DNA from: Nocardioides sp.
GTDB lineage: Bacteria; Actinomycetota; Actinomycetes; Propionibacteriales; Nocardioidaceae
DNA: 64,000 nucleotides
Assembly (NCBI RefSeq): GCF_030019515.1
Contig: NZ_JASEEQ010000003.1
Location: 248,001-312,000 of the forward strand
Reading direction: 5' to 3'
Both the position numbers and the translations under genes were made by a program. Positions 25,503 through 33,827 of the stretch are shown here, piece by piece; the stretch's first letter is position 1, and each line of letters begins with the position of its first letter. The notes below the pieces were generated by a model, which had not been told where the DNA came from, did not search any database, and worked only from the letters and a program-made list of their open reading frames with translations.

Positions 25503-26555
25503 TCAGCGGCGCTCACGCAACCGCACGTTGGGCAGCGGGGGCGCCGGGATCGGTGGCAGGTGGTCGCCGACCACCACGCCGAACCGGCCCTCCCGCACCA
25601 GCTGGGCGTCGGGCACCACCCGGGACGGCGCGCCGCCCTCGGACAGCCCGCCGGCCTCGGCCGGGGCCCGCTCGGCTCCGGCCGGGTCGAGGACCTGGGC
25701 CTGCCACTCCTCACGGAACCGGACGATCTCGTCGTGGCTGCGGCCCACGAAGTTCCACCACATCACGATGCGCTCGCCGAACGGCGGCCCACCGAGGAGC
25801 AGCAGCCGCACCGGGTCGCCGTACGCCGTGAGCGTCAGGGTCGAGCGGCCCGGCGGGAGGTAGGCGAGGGCGTCCTGCTTGGTCTCGACCCCCTCCACCG
25901 CGAGCACGCCGGTGTCCGCGAGCACGCCGTGCTCGAACGTCTCGTCCACGTCGAGCGCCAGCGTGGTCCCCGGCTCCAGCAGCAGCTCGGCGCCGAGCAG
26001 CGGCGTGTACGTCGGGACCGGCGAGGTGTCCCCCAGCAGCGACCCGAGGAACACCCGCGCCGTCCAGCCGTCGCCGGTGACCGGGGCCGGTGCGTGGTGA
26101 GCGAACCCGGGCTCGGTGAAGCGGTCCGAGTCGGGCAGGGCCACCCAGAGCTGGGCGCCGTGCAGGGTGGTCGTCGACGCCGGGGAGACCTCCGAGTGGC
26201 TGATCCCGCGGCCCGCGGTCATCAGGTTCACCTCACCGGGGCGCACCATCGCATGGTTGCCGGCGCTGTCTCGGTGCTCGACCTCGCCGGTGAACAGCCA
26301 GCTCACCGTCTGCAGCCCGGTGTGCGGGTGCGGCGCGACCGACATCCCGCCGGTGTCGGCGACCCGGTCGGGCCCGTAGTGGTCGACGAAGCACCACGCG
26401 CCGATCAGCGAGCGCTGACGCTGCGGGAGCGTACGGCGCACCCGCATCGCCCGTGGCCCGCCGAGCGGCACGTCGCGCGGCGTCATGATCTCGATGCCCG
26501 GGCTGATCGCACCCGGGCCGTCGACCTGGTCGGGCCGGTCCTCGAGGTTGCTCAT
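25503..26555 (-). CDS. Pirin-family protein
   Basis: A 350-residue bicupin of the pirin family. The metal-binding histidines are in SVAPHPHTGLQTVSW and TAGRGISHSEVSP of the N-terminal cupin; the C-terminal part contains RLLLLGGPPFGERIVMWWNF, characteristic of the pirin C-terminal domain. Bacterial pirins include quercetinases and redox-sensing partners of metabolic enzymes. It begins 19 bases downstream of the molybdopterin oxidoreductase stop on the same strand. Confidence 0.9.
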   Translation of the reverse strand: MSNLEDRPDQVDGPGAISPGIEIMTPRDVPLGGPRAMRVRRTLPQRQRSLIGAWCFVDHYGPDRVADTGGMSVAPHPHTGLQTVSWLFTGEVEHRDSAGNHAMVRPGEVNLMTAGRGISHSEVSPASTTTLHGAQLWVALPDSDRFTEPGFAHHAPAPVTGDGWTARVFLGSLLGDTSPVPTYTPLLGAELLLEPGTTLALDVDETFEHGVLADTGVLAVEGVETKQDALAYLPPGRSTLTLTAYGDPVRLLLLGGPPFGERIVMWWNFVGRSHDEIVRFREEWQAQVLDPAGAERAPAEAGGLSEGGAPSRVVPDAQLVREGRFGVVVGDHLPPIPAPPLPNVRLRERR

Positions 26556-26574
26556 CGCCCCATTGTGCCGCCGG

Positions 26575-28956
26575 TCAGCCCAGGTGCTCGGGCTCGACGT
26601 GCCGCTTCCCCTCGTCGCCGCGGCCGGGCGGGGTGATCGATCCGGCGTCGCTGCCGACGGAGACCCCCGACGGCCCGCCGCCGGGGGGGTCCAGACGCAC
26701 GACCACGGACTTCGAGGTCGGGCAGTTGCTGCCCTCGGCCGTCGAGTCCAGCGGGACCAGCGGGTTCGTCTCGGGGTAGTACGCGGCGGCGCAGCCGCGC
26801 GGGGTGTCGTAGGCGACCACCCGGAACGACGGCGCCCGGCGCTCCGAGCCGTCCTGCCACTCGCTGACCAGGTCGACGTGCTCGCCGGCCTCGAGCCCGA
26901 GGGCGGCGATGTCGTCGGGGTGCACGAACACCACGCGCCGGCCGCCGGAGATGCCGCGGTAGCGGTCGTCGAGGCCGTAGATCGTGGTGTTGAACTGGTC
27001 GTGGGAGCGCAGCGTCTGCAGCAGCAGCCGGCCCTCGGGGACCTCGAGGACCGTCGTGGGGCTGACCGTGAAGATCGCGCGGTCCTTCTCGGTCGGGAAC
27101 GTCCGGCTGTCCCGCGGCGGGTGCGGCAGGGTGAAGCCGCCCGGGCGGTCCACCTTCTCGTCGTACGCCGCGCAGCCGGGCACCACCCGCGAGATCCGGC
27201 GCCGGATCTCGGTGTAGTCGGAGCGGAACTCCTGCCATGGCAGGTCGTAGCGGTCGCCGAGCACGGCCTGCGCCAGGGAGCAGACGATGTCGACCTCGGA
27301 GCGCAGGTACGGCGAGGCCGGGTCGAGCGGGCCCTGGGAGGCGTGCACGGCGCAGGTGCTGTCCTCGACGGTGACCCGCTGCACCCGGCCGCCGGTGAGG
27401 TCCTTCTCGCTGCGCCCGAGCGCGGGCAGGATCAGCGCCTCCCGGCCGTGCACGACGTGGGACCGGTTCAGCTTCGTCGACACGTGCACGGTCAGGGCCG
27501 CGCGCCGGAACGCCTCCTCGGTGACCTCGGTGTCGGGCGCGGCCGAGACGAAGTTGCCGCCGAGGCCGAAGAACACCTTCGCGGCGCCGTCGCGCAGGGC
27601 CTTGATCGCCGCGACGCTGTCGAAGCCGTGCTCGCGTGGCGGCTCGAACCCGAACTCGTCGCGCAGCCTGTCGAGGAAGTGGCCGGGCGGGCGCTCCCAG
27701 ATGCCCATGGTGCGGTCGCCCTGGACGTTGGAGTGGCCGCGCACCGGGAACAGCCCGGCGCCGGGCTTGCCGATGTTGCCCTGGAGGAACGCGACGTTCG
27801 CGAACTCCTTGACGGTCGCGACCGCGTTGCGGTGCTGGGTGATCCCCATCGCCCAGCAGATCACCGTGGCACGCGAGTCGCGGAACATCCGCGCGGCCTC
27901 CTCGATCTGCTCGCGCGTCAGACCGGTGGAGCGGCGTACGACGTCCCAGTCCAGCGCGCGCAGGTGCTCGGCCCAGGCCTCGAACCCCCAGGTGTGGCGG
28001 TCCACGAACTCGTGGTCGACGCAGCCCCACTCCAGCAGCAGGGCGCCGATCGCCTGGAACAGCGCGAGGTCGCCGTTGATCCGCAGCGGCAGGTGCAGGT
28101 CGGCGAGCTCGGTGCCGTGGCCGACGACGCCGCGCGGTCGCTGCGGGTTCTTGAACCGGACCAGTCCCGTCTCCTTGAGCGGGTTGACCGCGATGATCCT
28201 GGCGCCGTTGCGCTTCGCGCCCTCCAGTGCGGTGAGCATCCGCGGGTGGTTGGTGCCCGGGTTCTGGCCGGCGATCACGATCAGGTCGGCCTCGAGCACG
28301 TCGCGGATCGTGACCGACGCCTTCCCGATCCCGATCACCTCGGCGAGCGCGACCGACGTGGACTCGTGGCACATGTTCGAGCAGTCGGGCAGGTTGTTCG
28401 TGCCGAACGCGCGGACGAAGAGCTGGTAGGCGAACGCGGCCTCGTTGGAGGTCTTGCCGGAGGTGTAGAAGATCGCCTGGTCCGGGGAGTCCAGGGCGTG
28501 GAGGTGCCGGGCGATGGTCGCGAACGCCTCGTCCCAGCCGATCGGCTCGTAGTGGCTGCCGCCCTCGCGCAGCACCATCGGCTCGGTGATCCGGCCCTGC
28601 TGGCCCAGCCAGTAGTCGGACCTCTCCCGCAGCTCGGTGAGCGGGTGGGCGGCGAAGAAGTCGCGGTGCAGGTGCCGCCTGGTCGCCTCCTCGGCCACCG
28701 CCTTGGCGCCGTTCTCGCAGAACTCCGCCGTGGCCCGGTGGCTCGGGTCGGGGTCGGGCCAGGCACAGCCCTGGCAGTCGAAGCCGTCGACCTGGTTGAG
28801 CCGCAACAGCGTCTGCGCCGTACGCCGGACCCCCATCTGCTCGACCGCGCGCTTCATCGCGACGGCGACCGCCGGCACCCCCGCGGCCGAGGCCTTGGGC
28901 GGGTCGACGTCCAGCTCGCGCTCGTCGATGTCTCGCTGCGGTGGTCTCCTGCCCAT
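26575..28956 (-). CDS. FdhF/YdeP-family molybdopterin oxidoreductase
   Basis: A 793-residue cytoplasmic Mo-bisPGD enzyme of the YdeP/FdhF-like group. The N-terminus holds a cysteine motif (DCQGCAWPDPDP and EFCENGAKA) for an Fe-S cluster; the active-site region reads LPDCSNMCHES, and cofactor-binding segments IAGQNPGTNHPR and GLGGNFVSAAPD follow. The C-terminal dinucleotide domain has FNTTIYGLDDRYRG. E. coli YdeP is linked to acid resistance; the true substrate of the group is unclear and formate should not be assumed. The start is ATG 28956 or 28965. Confidence 0.85.
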   Translation of the reverse strand: MGRRPPQRDIDERELDVDPPKASAAGVPAVAVAMKRAVEQMGVRRTAQTLLRLNQVDGFDCQGCAWPDPDPSHRATAEFCENGAKAVAEEATRRHLHRDFFAAHPLTELRERSDYWLGQQGRITEPMVLREGGSHYEPIGWDEAFATIARHLHALDSPDQAIFYTSGKTSNEAAFAYQLFVRAFGTNNLPDCSNMCHESTSVALAEVIGIGKASVTIRDVLEADLIVIAGQNPGTNHPRMLTALEGAKRNGARIIAVNPLKETGLVRFKNPQRPRGVVGHGTELADLHLPLRINGDLALFQAIGALLLEWGCVDHEFVDRHTWGFEAWAEHLRALDWDVVRRSTGLTREQIEEAARMFRDSRATVICWAMGITQHRNAVATVKEFANVAFLQGNIGKPGAGLFPVRGHSNVQGDRTMGIWERPPGHFLDRLRDEFGFEPPREHGFDSVAAIKALRDGAAKVFFGLGGNFVSAAPDTEVTEEAFRRAALTVHVSTKLNRSHVVHGREALILPALGRSEKDLTGGRVQRVTVEDSTCAVHASQGPLDPASPYLRSEVDIVCSLAQAVLGDRYDLPWQEFRSDYTEIRRRISRVVPGCAAYDEKVDRPGGFTLPHPPRDSRTFPTEKDRAIFTVSPTTVLEVPEGRLLLQTLRSHDQFNTTIYGLDDRYRGISGGRRVVFVHPDDIAALGLEAGEHVDLVSEWQDGSERRAPSFRVVAYDTPRGCAAAYYPETNPLVPLDSTAEGSNCPTSKSVVVRLDPPGGGPSGVSVGSDAGSITPPGRGDEGKRHVEPEHLG

Positions 28957-29081
28957 GTCACCCATCCTGTCCGCGCTGTCCGGTCCTGGGAAGCAGGTAC
29001 CCGCACCCGTGGCCCGGATGCCTGTCGGAGACCGCCGGCCAATAGCCCGGTTGAGCCTGTCCTTGCGGGTCGCGGGACCGC

Positions 29082-29128
29082 TAGGTTGCGAAATGCCAGC
29101 CCTGCGACAGATCCAGGAGCACCGGATG
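29082..29128 (+). promoter_or_regulatory. -10 element and ribosome site of the proline-rich membrane protein gene
   Basis: TAGGTT (29082-29087) is a likely -10, giving a transcript start near 29093. AGGAG (29115-29119) then precedes ATG 29126, so translation probably starts there rather than at the in-frame ATG 29093. Confidence 0.5.
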
Positions 29129-29968
29129 TCGACCAACGAACCCCCGCCCCCCGGCCAGGTCCCGCCTCCTCCTCCGCCGGCGGGCGGTGGCTACGGCGGG
29201 CCGCCCCCGCCGACCGGCGGGTACGGCGAGACGCCCCCGCCACCTCCGCCCGTCCCGTCGTACGGCGGTGGCGACGGCAGCGGCTACAGCCTCGGCAACG
29301 CCCTGTCCTACGGCTGGGCGAAGTTCCAGGCGAACACCGCCCAGATCATCCTGTCCACCGTCGTGCTCGTCGTCGGCCTGGTCGTGGTGGCCGTCCTCGG
29401 CACCTTCGTGATGAACGCGCTGACCACGGACGCGTCGTGCTCGGTGAACAACGGCTCCGTCGACTGCGACGGCGGCACCGGCTTCTTCGGCCGGCTGATC
29501 CTGCAGTCACTGCTCTCGGCGGTGCTGCTGGTCGTCGCCTGGATCATCGGCGCCGGCCTGGTCCGCGCCTCGCTCAACGTCACCGAGGGACGGCCGTTCC
29601 TCTTCGCGGACGTCATCAAGACCGACAAGCTCGGGTCGGTGGTGGTCGCCAGCGTGATCATCGCGGTCGCCACGTTCGTGGGCACGATCCTGTGCTACCT
29701 GCCCGGCCTGGTGGTCGGGTTCGCGACGTCGTACACGCTGTTCTTCATCATCGACAAGGACATGGCGCCGGTCGACGCGATCAAGGCGAGCGTGATGTTC
29801 GTGAAGGACAACCTCGCGAGCACCATCGTCTGGTACATCGTCGGCGGCCTGGTCGCCGCGGTCGGGTTCGTCATCTGCGTGGTCGGTGCGCTGGTCAGCG
29901 TGCCGGTCGTGCTGCTGGGCACGGCGTACACCTACAAGACGCTCAACCACGAGCCGGTCGCACCGTAG
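29126..29968 (+). CDS. Proline-rich membrane protein of unknown function
   Basis: A 280-residue protein. The first 50 residues are almost entirely Pro, Gly and Tyr (repeats of PPPP and GGYG), a disordered cytoplasmic tail. Residues about 60-275 carry roughly five hydrophobic spans (IILSTVVLVVGLVVVAVL, LLSAVLLVVAWIIGAGLV, VVASVIIAVATFVGTILCYL and others), in the manner of actinobacterial DUF975-like proteins (the YSLGNALSYGWAKFQ entry segment). Start evidence is the AGGAG site upstream of ATG 29126. The function is not known. Confidence 0.75.
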   Translation: MSTNEPPPPGQVPPPPPPAGGGYGGPPPPTGGYGETPPPPPPVPSYGGGDGSGYSLGNALSYGWAKFQANTAQIILSTVVLVVGLVVVAVLGTFVMNALTTDASCSVNNGSVDCDGGTGFFGRLILQSLLSAVLLVVAWIIGAGLVRASLNVTEGRPFLFADVIKTDKLGSVVVASVIIAVATFVGTILCYLPGLVVGFATSYTLFFIIDKDMAPVDAIKASVMFVKDNLASTIVWYIVGGLVAAVGFVICVVGALVSVPVVLLGTAYTYKTLNHEPVAP

Positions 29969-29990
29969 GCCGCCCTCGGCCGCCGACCGC

Positions 29991-30293
29991 TCAGAGCAGC
30001 TCCAGGCGCAGCCGCGCCGGGTCTCCGACCTCGAGGGACTCGGCGCGGCGCACCGCCTTCTTCACCGGCAGCACGTAGCCGCGCTCCTTGTCGGGGAACA
30101 CCGACGTGCGCCAGGTCGAGCCACCCAGCCTCGCCTCGACCCGCACCGACCCGAATCCGCGCGGCGGTCCCGAGCGCAGCCGGATCTCCTCGGTCTCCTC
30201 CGCCGGCACGGTGACGAAGACCCAGGCCGTGCCCTGAGGAGAGGACTCCCACTCCCAGAGCTCGGCGTCGAACTCGCACGTCCACCCGGCCAT
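29991..30293 (-). CDS. DUF1905-domain protein
   Basis: A protein of about 100 residues: FDAELWEWESSPQGTAWVFV at its start, then VTVPAEETEEIRLRSG, GFGSVRVEARLGG, and TSVFPDKERGYVLPVKKAVR at its end. This is the DUF1905 beta-barrel pattern (small proteins of unknown function). ATG 30293 gives the family-like N-terminus; further in-frame ATGs at 30329 and 30392 are possible, and none has a convincing ribosome site. It converges on the proline-rich membrane protein gene. Confidence 0.75.
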   Translation of the reverse strand: MAGWTCEFDAELWEWESSPQGTAWVFVTVPAEETEEIRLRSGPPRGFGSVRVEARLGGSTWRTSVFPDKERGYVLPVKKAVRRAESLEVGDPARLRLELL

Positions 30294-30419
30294 GTCGTCA
30301 GGGTGCACCAGCGCGCCGACACCGGACATCCGAGCTGGTCGGCGGCGAAGAGGCGTTCTCGCGCTCACCGTGCCGGGCCTGAGTGAGTCCACCGCCCGGC
30401 GGCCCTGACGAAGTCGGGC

Positions 30420-31286
30420 TCACCACGGCATGGCGACGAACGGGGAGGAGTACTCCACGTCGCCGGATAGCCGGCCCTCGGCCTCGGCCGGCGTGACCCG
30501 GTCCCGCTCGGCATCGAGGAACATCGCGAGCAGACCGACATCGCCAGCGGTCGCCAGTCCCGTCACCTCCTCGTGCGCGAGCACCCACGAGACGGCGGCG
30601 GTGATCCGCGCCTGGTCGTTGTACGGCTCGTACCAGGTCGTGTAGCAGTGGTCGTTGCCCTCGGGCCAGTTGCGGCGCGAGGCGGTCTTGATCGTCATCA
30701 GGCCGGCGTCCTGGCTGCGTACCTCCGCGACCAGGGCCTCGAAGTCGACCCGGTAGGCCTCGTCGCGCCACAGCACGGGGTTGAGCGGGGTCAGCACGGT
30801 CGCGAACGGGTGCCGGCGCAGCGCCTCGAGGTGGGTCGCGGGCGCCTGGTCGCCGTGACCGGTGATGCCCACCGCCCCCACCAGGCCCTGCTCCTGCGCC
30901 TGGAGCGCCGCCTCCAGGGCGCCGCCGGCGCCGGTGGCGCGGTCGAGGTCGGCGAGGTCACCGACGGCGTGCAGCTGGAGCAGGTCGACGTGGTCGGTCT
31001 GCAGCCGCTCCAGCGAACGGTTGATCTCCCGCCAGGCCGACTCCTTGTCCCGGCGGCCGGTCTTGGTGGCGAGGAAGACCTGGTCGCGGATGCGCGGCAG
31101 CCACGGCCCGAGCCGCAGTTCCGCGTCGCCGTAGTCGGCGGCGACGTCGAAGTGGTTGATGCCGCCGTCGAGCGCCTCCTGGACCGACCGGTCAGCGACG
31201 TCCTGGGTCACCTCGGAGAGGGCGGCCGCGCCATAGATCAGGACCGAGCTCCGATGTTCCAACCTGCCGAGCCTGCGGGTCTCCAC
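30420..31286 (-). CDS. Aldo/keto reductase
   Basis: A protein of about 288 residues with the AKR TIM-barrel pattern. NHFDVAADYGDAE supplies the Asp-Tyr pair, FLATKTGRRDKESA the catalytic Lys, and DHVDLLQLHAV the His. The C-terminal NADPH-binding region is partly preserved (VLAHEEVTGLATAGDVG). GTG 31286 is preferred because CATAGT, a -10-like hexamer, lies six bases upstream; an in-frame ATG at 31301 would add five residues. Its 5' flank is the 84-bp repeat array. The substrate is not evident. Confidence 0.85.
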   Translation of the reverse strand: METRRLGRLEHRSSVLIYGAAALSEVTQDVADRSVQEALDGGINHFDVAADYGDAELRLGPWLPRIRDQVFLATKTGRRDKESAWREINRSLERLQTDHVDLLQLHAVGDLADLDRATGAGGALEAALQAQEQGLVGAVGITGHGDQAPATHLEALRRHPFATVLTPLNPVLWRDEAYRVDFEALVAEVRSQDAGLMTIKTASRRNWPEGNDHCYTTWYEPYNDQARITAAVSWVLAHEEVTGLATAGDVGLLAMFLDAERDRVTPAEAEGRLSGDVEYSSPFVAMPW

Positions 31287-31298
31287 GAGCCCACTATG
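31284..31298 (-). promoter_or_regulatory. Leaderless promoter of the aldo/keto reductase gene
   Basis: On the minus strand CATAGT (31298-31293) and a six-base spacer precede GTG 31286. Confidence 0.45.
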
Positions 31299-31326
31299 CA
31301 CCTCAGCCGTCGGCGGCTACCGGCCG

Positions 31327-31645
31327 GCGGTGCCCCATCCACCTCCCGTCCGCGATCGCACGTGGACCGCCCACCGCCCACCCGGCGGCAACCGCGACCA
31401 ACCCAGGCCAGCGGTGCCCCATCCACCTCCCGCCAGCACCCAAACGTGGACCACCCACCGCCCACCCGACGCCAACCGCGACCAACCCAGGCCAGCGGTG
31501 CCCCAGCCACCACCCCTCCGCGATCGCACGTGGACCACCCACCGCCCACCCGACGCCAACCGCGACCAACCCAGGCCAGCGGTGCCCCAGCCACCACCGG
31601 CCAGCACCCAAACGTGGACCACCCACCGCCCACCCTGCGGCAGCC
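31327..31645. repeat. 84-bp tandem repeat array (about 3.8 copies)
   Basis: Units begin with GCGGTGCCCC at 31327, 31411, 31495 and 31579, exactly 84 bases apart; the last is partial. The back half (CACCGCCCACCC to ACCCAGGCCA) is nearly invariant. The middle alternates: copies 1 and 3 carry CGCGATCGCACGTGGACC and copies 2 and 4 carry CCAGCACCCAAACGTGGACC. The array therefore looks like a duplicated 168-base two-part unit. It fills the gap between the hmgA stop and the aldo/keto reductase start; the minus strand is strongly G-rich. Confidence 0.95.
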
Positions 31646-31653
31646 GCACGGGC

Positions 31654-32874
31654 TCAGCTGTTGGAGAACACCCCCGGATCCCCGCCGTCCGGTCCACGAC
31701 CGCTCCAGCTCCAGGCGTACGCCGCGTCCTCGACCGCGAGCCCGCCCTCCCCCAGCTCGAGCGGGGCGAACGTGTCGACCATGACCGCCGACTCCTCGAA
31801 GTACTCCACGCCCAGCGACGCCTCGATCGCCGAGGGCTGCGGTCCGTGGGCCTGGCCGCCGGGGTGCAGCGAGATCGACCCGAGGCCGATGCCCGAGCCC
31901 TTGCGCGCCTCGTAGTCGCCGCCGACGTAGAACATCACCTCGTCGCTGTCGACGTTGGAGTGGTAGTACGGCACCGGGATCGCCAGCGGGTGGTAGTCGA
32001 CCTTGCGGGGCAGGAAGTTGCAGACCACGAAGTTGCGGCCCTCGAAGACCTGGTGCACCGGCGGCGGCTGGTGCACCTTGCCGGTGATCGGCATGTAGTC
32101 CTCGATGTTGAGCGTGTACGGGTACAGGCAGCCGTCCCAGCCGACCACGTCGAAGGGGTGCGTCGCGTACGTCAGCCGCGTGCCGACGATCCCGGCGCTG
32201 GTCCGGTGCTTCACGAGGACGTCGACGTCGGCGCCGTCCATCGTGACCGGCTGGGTCGGCCCGTAGAGGTCGCGCTCGCAGTACGGCGCGTGCTCCAGGA
32301 GCTGGCCGTAGCGGGACAGGTAGCGCTTCGGCGGCGCGACGTGGCTGTTCGCCTCGATCGCGTACAGCCGGCTCGGTTCGGGGGATCCGGGGGCGGGCAC
32401 CCACCGGTGCGTGGTCGCCCGCGGGATCACGACGTAGTCGCCCGCTCGGTAGCCGACCACGCCGAACACGGTCTCGACCACGCCGGTCCCGGACTCGACG
32501 TACACGCACTCGTCGCCGATCGCGTTGCGGTAGTAGGCGGAGGGCTCAGGGCCGGCGACGACGTAGGAGAGGCGCACGTCGCCGTTCCCGAGCACCAACC
32601 GGCGGTCGGTGACCGCGTCGCCACCGGTCTCGAGGTCGTGGAGCCGGAGGTGTCGCGGCTTGAGCGGGTGGTTGGGCGTGCGGGTCTGGTCGGGCAGCGC
32701 CCAGACCTCGGAGGCGACGATCGCCGACGGCACGCCGCGGTGGTAGAGCAGCGAGGAGTCCGAGGAGAAGCCCTCCTCGCCCATCAGCTCCTCGTAGTAG
32801 AGCCGGCCGTCGGCGTCGCGGTGCTGGGTGTGCCGCTTCGGCGGCACCTCGCCGATCCGTCGGTAGTGGGCCAT
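31654..32874 (-). CDS. hmgA: Homogentisate 1,2-dioxygenase
   Basis: A 406-residue ring-cleaving dioxygenase that converts homogentisate to maleylacetoacetate in tyrosine and phenylalanine degradation. The iron ligands lie in the C-terminal cupin region: YYHSNVDSDEVMFYVGGDYE (His and Glu) and SISLHPGGQAHGPQP (His). ATG 32874 follows a GGAGG site; an upstream in-frame ATG at 32916 is unlikely. It is divergent from the unknown gene and fahA, with which it forms a homogentisate cluster. Confidence 0.93.
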   Translation of the reverse strand: MAHYRRIGEVPPKRHTQHRDADGRLYYEELMGEEGFSSDSSLLYHRGVPSAIVASEVWALPDQTRTPNHPLKPRHLRLHDLETGGDAVTDRRLVLGNGDVRLSYVVAGPEPSAYYRNAIGDECVYVESGTGVVETVFGVVGYRAGDYVVIPRATTHRWVPAPGSPEPSRLYAIEANSHVAPPKRYLSRYGQLLEHAPYCERDLYGPTQPVTMDGADVDVLVKHRTSAGIVGTRLTYATHPFDVVGWDGCLYPYTLNIEDYMPITGKVHQPPPVHQVFEGRNFVVCNFLPRKVDYHPLAIPVPYYHSNVDSDEVMFYVGGDYEARKGSGIGLGSISLHPGGQAHGPQPSAIEASLGVEYFEESAVMVDTFAPLELGEGGLAVEDAAYAWSWSGRGPDGGDPGVFSNS

Positions 32875-32941
32875 CGCGGCCTCCGTTCCCCGGCCTGGCA
32901 TCCGATAACCGGACACCTTCGTTCGCTATCTGTCTCGTGGT

Positions 32942-32957
32942 TAGAGTAGCGATCGTG
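32942..32957 (+). promoter_or_regulatory. Leaderless promoter of the unknown gene upstream of fahA
   Basis: TAGAGT (32942-32947) and a seven-base spacer precede GTG 32955. The 80-base divergent region with hmgA probably also holds the hmgA promoter. Confidence 0.5.
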
Positions 32958-33827
32958 TCAACGCAACCGCCGGTACCTGCTCTCGGGCACACGTGGCGCG
33001 GCCTCGTCGACGACGCCGCGATCTTCCCGCCCGGCGACGCGCCGCTGGAGCGCGCCGCGGCCGACCATCAGGCCAGACGGAGCGAGCCGTACGCCGACCT
33101 GGTGGGCACGTTCGTGGTCCGCGACATCGACCTGCCCGACCTGAAGGCGACCCCGCTGGCGCTCTCGGTGGTCGTCACCGGAGGCGCCGGCAACATCGCC
33201 GGGCTGACCGCACTGGCCCGCAGGCTGCACATCGCGGTCGAGGGCATCGAGATCGCGCTGCGCGACGTCGACGACCTGCCCGGCAACGCCCGCCGGGTCG
33301 CCGCCGCGGTCGACGCCGCCCGGGCCGAGGGCCAGCTCGACGACCACGTGCCGGTGTACGTCGAGCTCCCGCACGTCCCGTCCACCGGGTCCTGGCTCGC
33401 CGCCGCGGACGAGGTCGCCGCGAACGAGTTCCGGCTCAAGTTCCGCACCGGTGGACTCGACGCCGCGGCGTACCCGCACGCCCACGCGCTGGCCCGCTGG
33501 ATCGACGCAGCGCTCGACCGCGAGACGCCGTTCAAGTGCACCGCCGGCCTCCACCACGCGGTGCGGCACACCGGCGAGGCGGAGTCAGGGGGGTTCGAGC
33601 ACCACGGCTTCCTCAACCTGCTGGTCGCGACCCGGCTGGCCTTCGACGGCGCCGCGCCCGACGCGGTCGTCGAGGTCCTCGAGCGCCGCGACGGCGACGC
33701 GCTGGCGGCCGCGGCCCGCGACCTGGACCTCGCCGGCGCCCGCCGCTGGTTCACCTCCTTCGGGTCCTGCTCGATCGACGAGCCGCTCGCGGACCTGGCC
33801 GCCCTGGGCCTCCTGGGGCTGTCGTGA
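32955..33827 (+). CDS. Unknown protein of the homogentisate cluster
   Basis: A 290-residue cytoplasmic protein with no signal or membrane segment. Distinctive conserved-looking motifs are WRGLVDDAAIFPPGDAPL near the N-terminus, NEFRLKFRTGGLDAAAYP and FKCTAGLHHAVRH in the middle, HHGFLNLLVATRLA after that, and RWFTSFGSCSIDEPLADL at the C-terminus. The alternating hydrophobic strands and the KFRTGG and HH motifs suggest a barrel-type enzyme, but I cannot name a family. It is translationally coupled to fahA (GTGA overlap at 33824) and divergent from hmgA, so it very probably acts in homogentisate or tyrosine breakdown. Confidence 0.75.
   Translation: MSTQPPVPALGHTWRGLVDDAAIFPPGDAPLERAAADHQARRSEPYADLVGTFVVRDIDLPDLKATPLALSVVVTGGAGNIAGLTALARRLHIAVEGIEIALRDVDDLPGNARRVAAAVDAARAEGQLDDHVPVYVELPHVPSTGSWLAAADEVAANEFRLKFRTGGLDAAAYPHAHALARWIDAALDRETPFKCTAGLHHAVRHTGEAESGGFEHHGFLNLLVATRLAFDGAAPDAVVEVLERRDGDALAAAARDLDLAGARRWFTSFGSCSIDEPLADLAALGLLGLS

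Noticed and set aside
31327..31645. CRISPR array or insertion sequence remnant
   Set aside because: The invariant part is longer than a CRISPR repeat, the alternating segments repeat rather than being unique, and no transposase or cas gene is nearby.
31238..32509. A long open frame on the minus strand through the repeat array and hmgA, encoding repeated GGRWVVHV peptides
   Set aside because: The frame is open only because the repeat period is a multiple of three and the DNA is GC-rich; hmgA occupies another frame of the same strand with clear family motifs.
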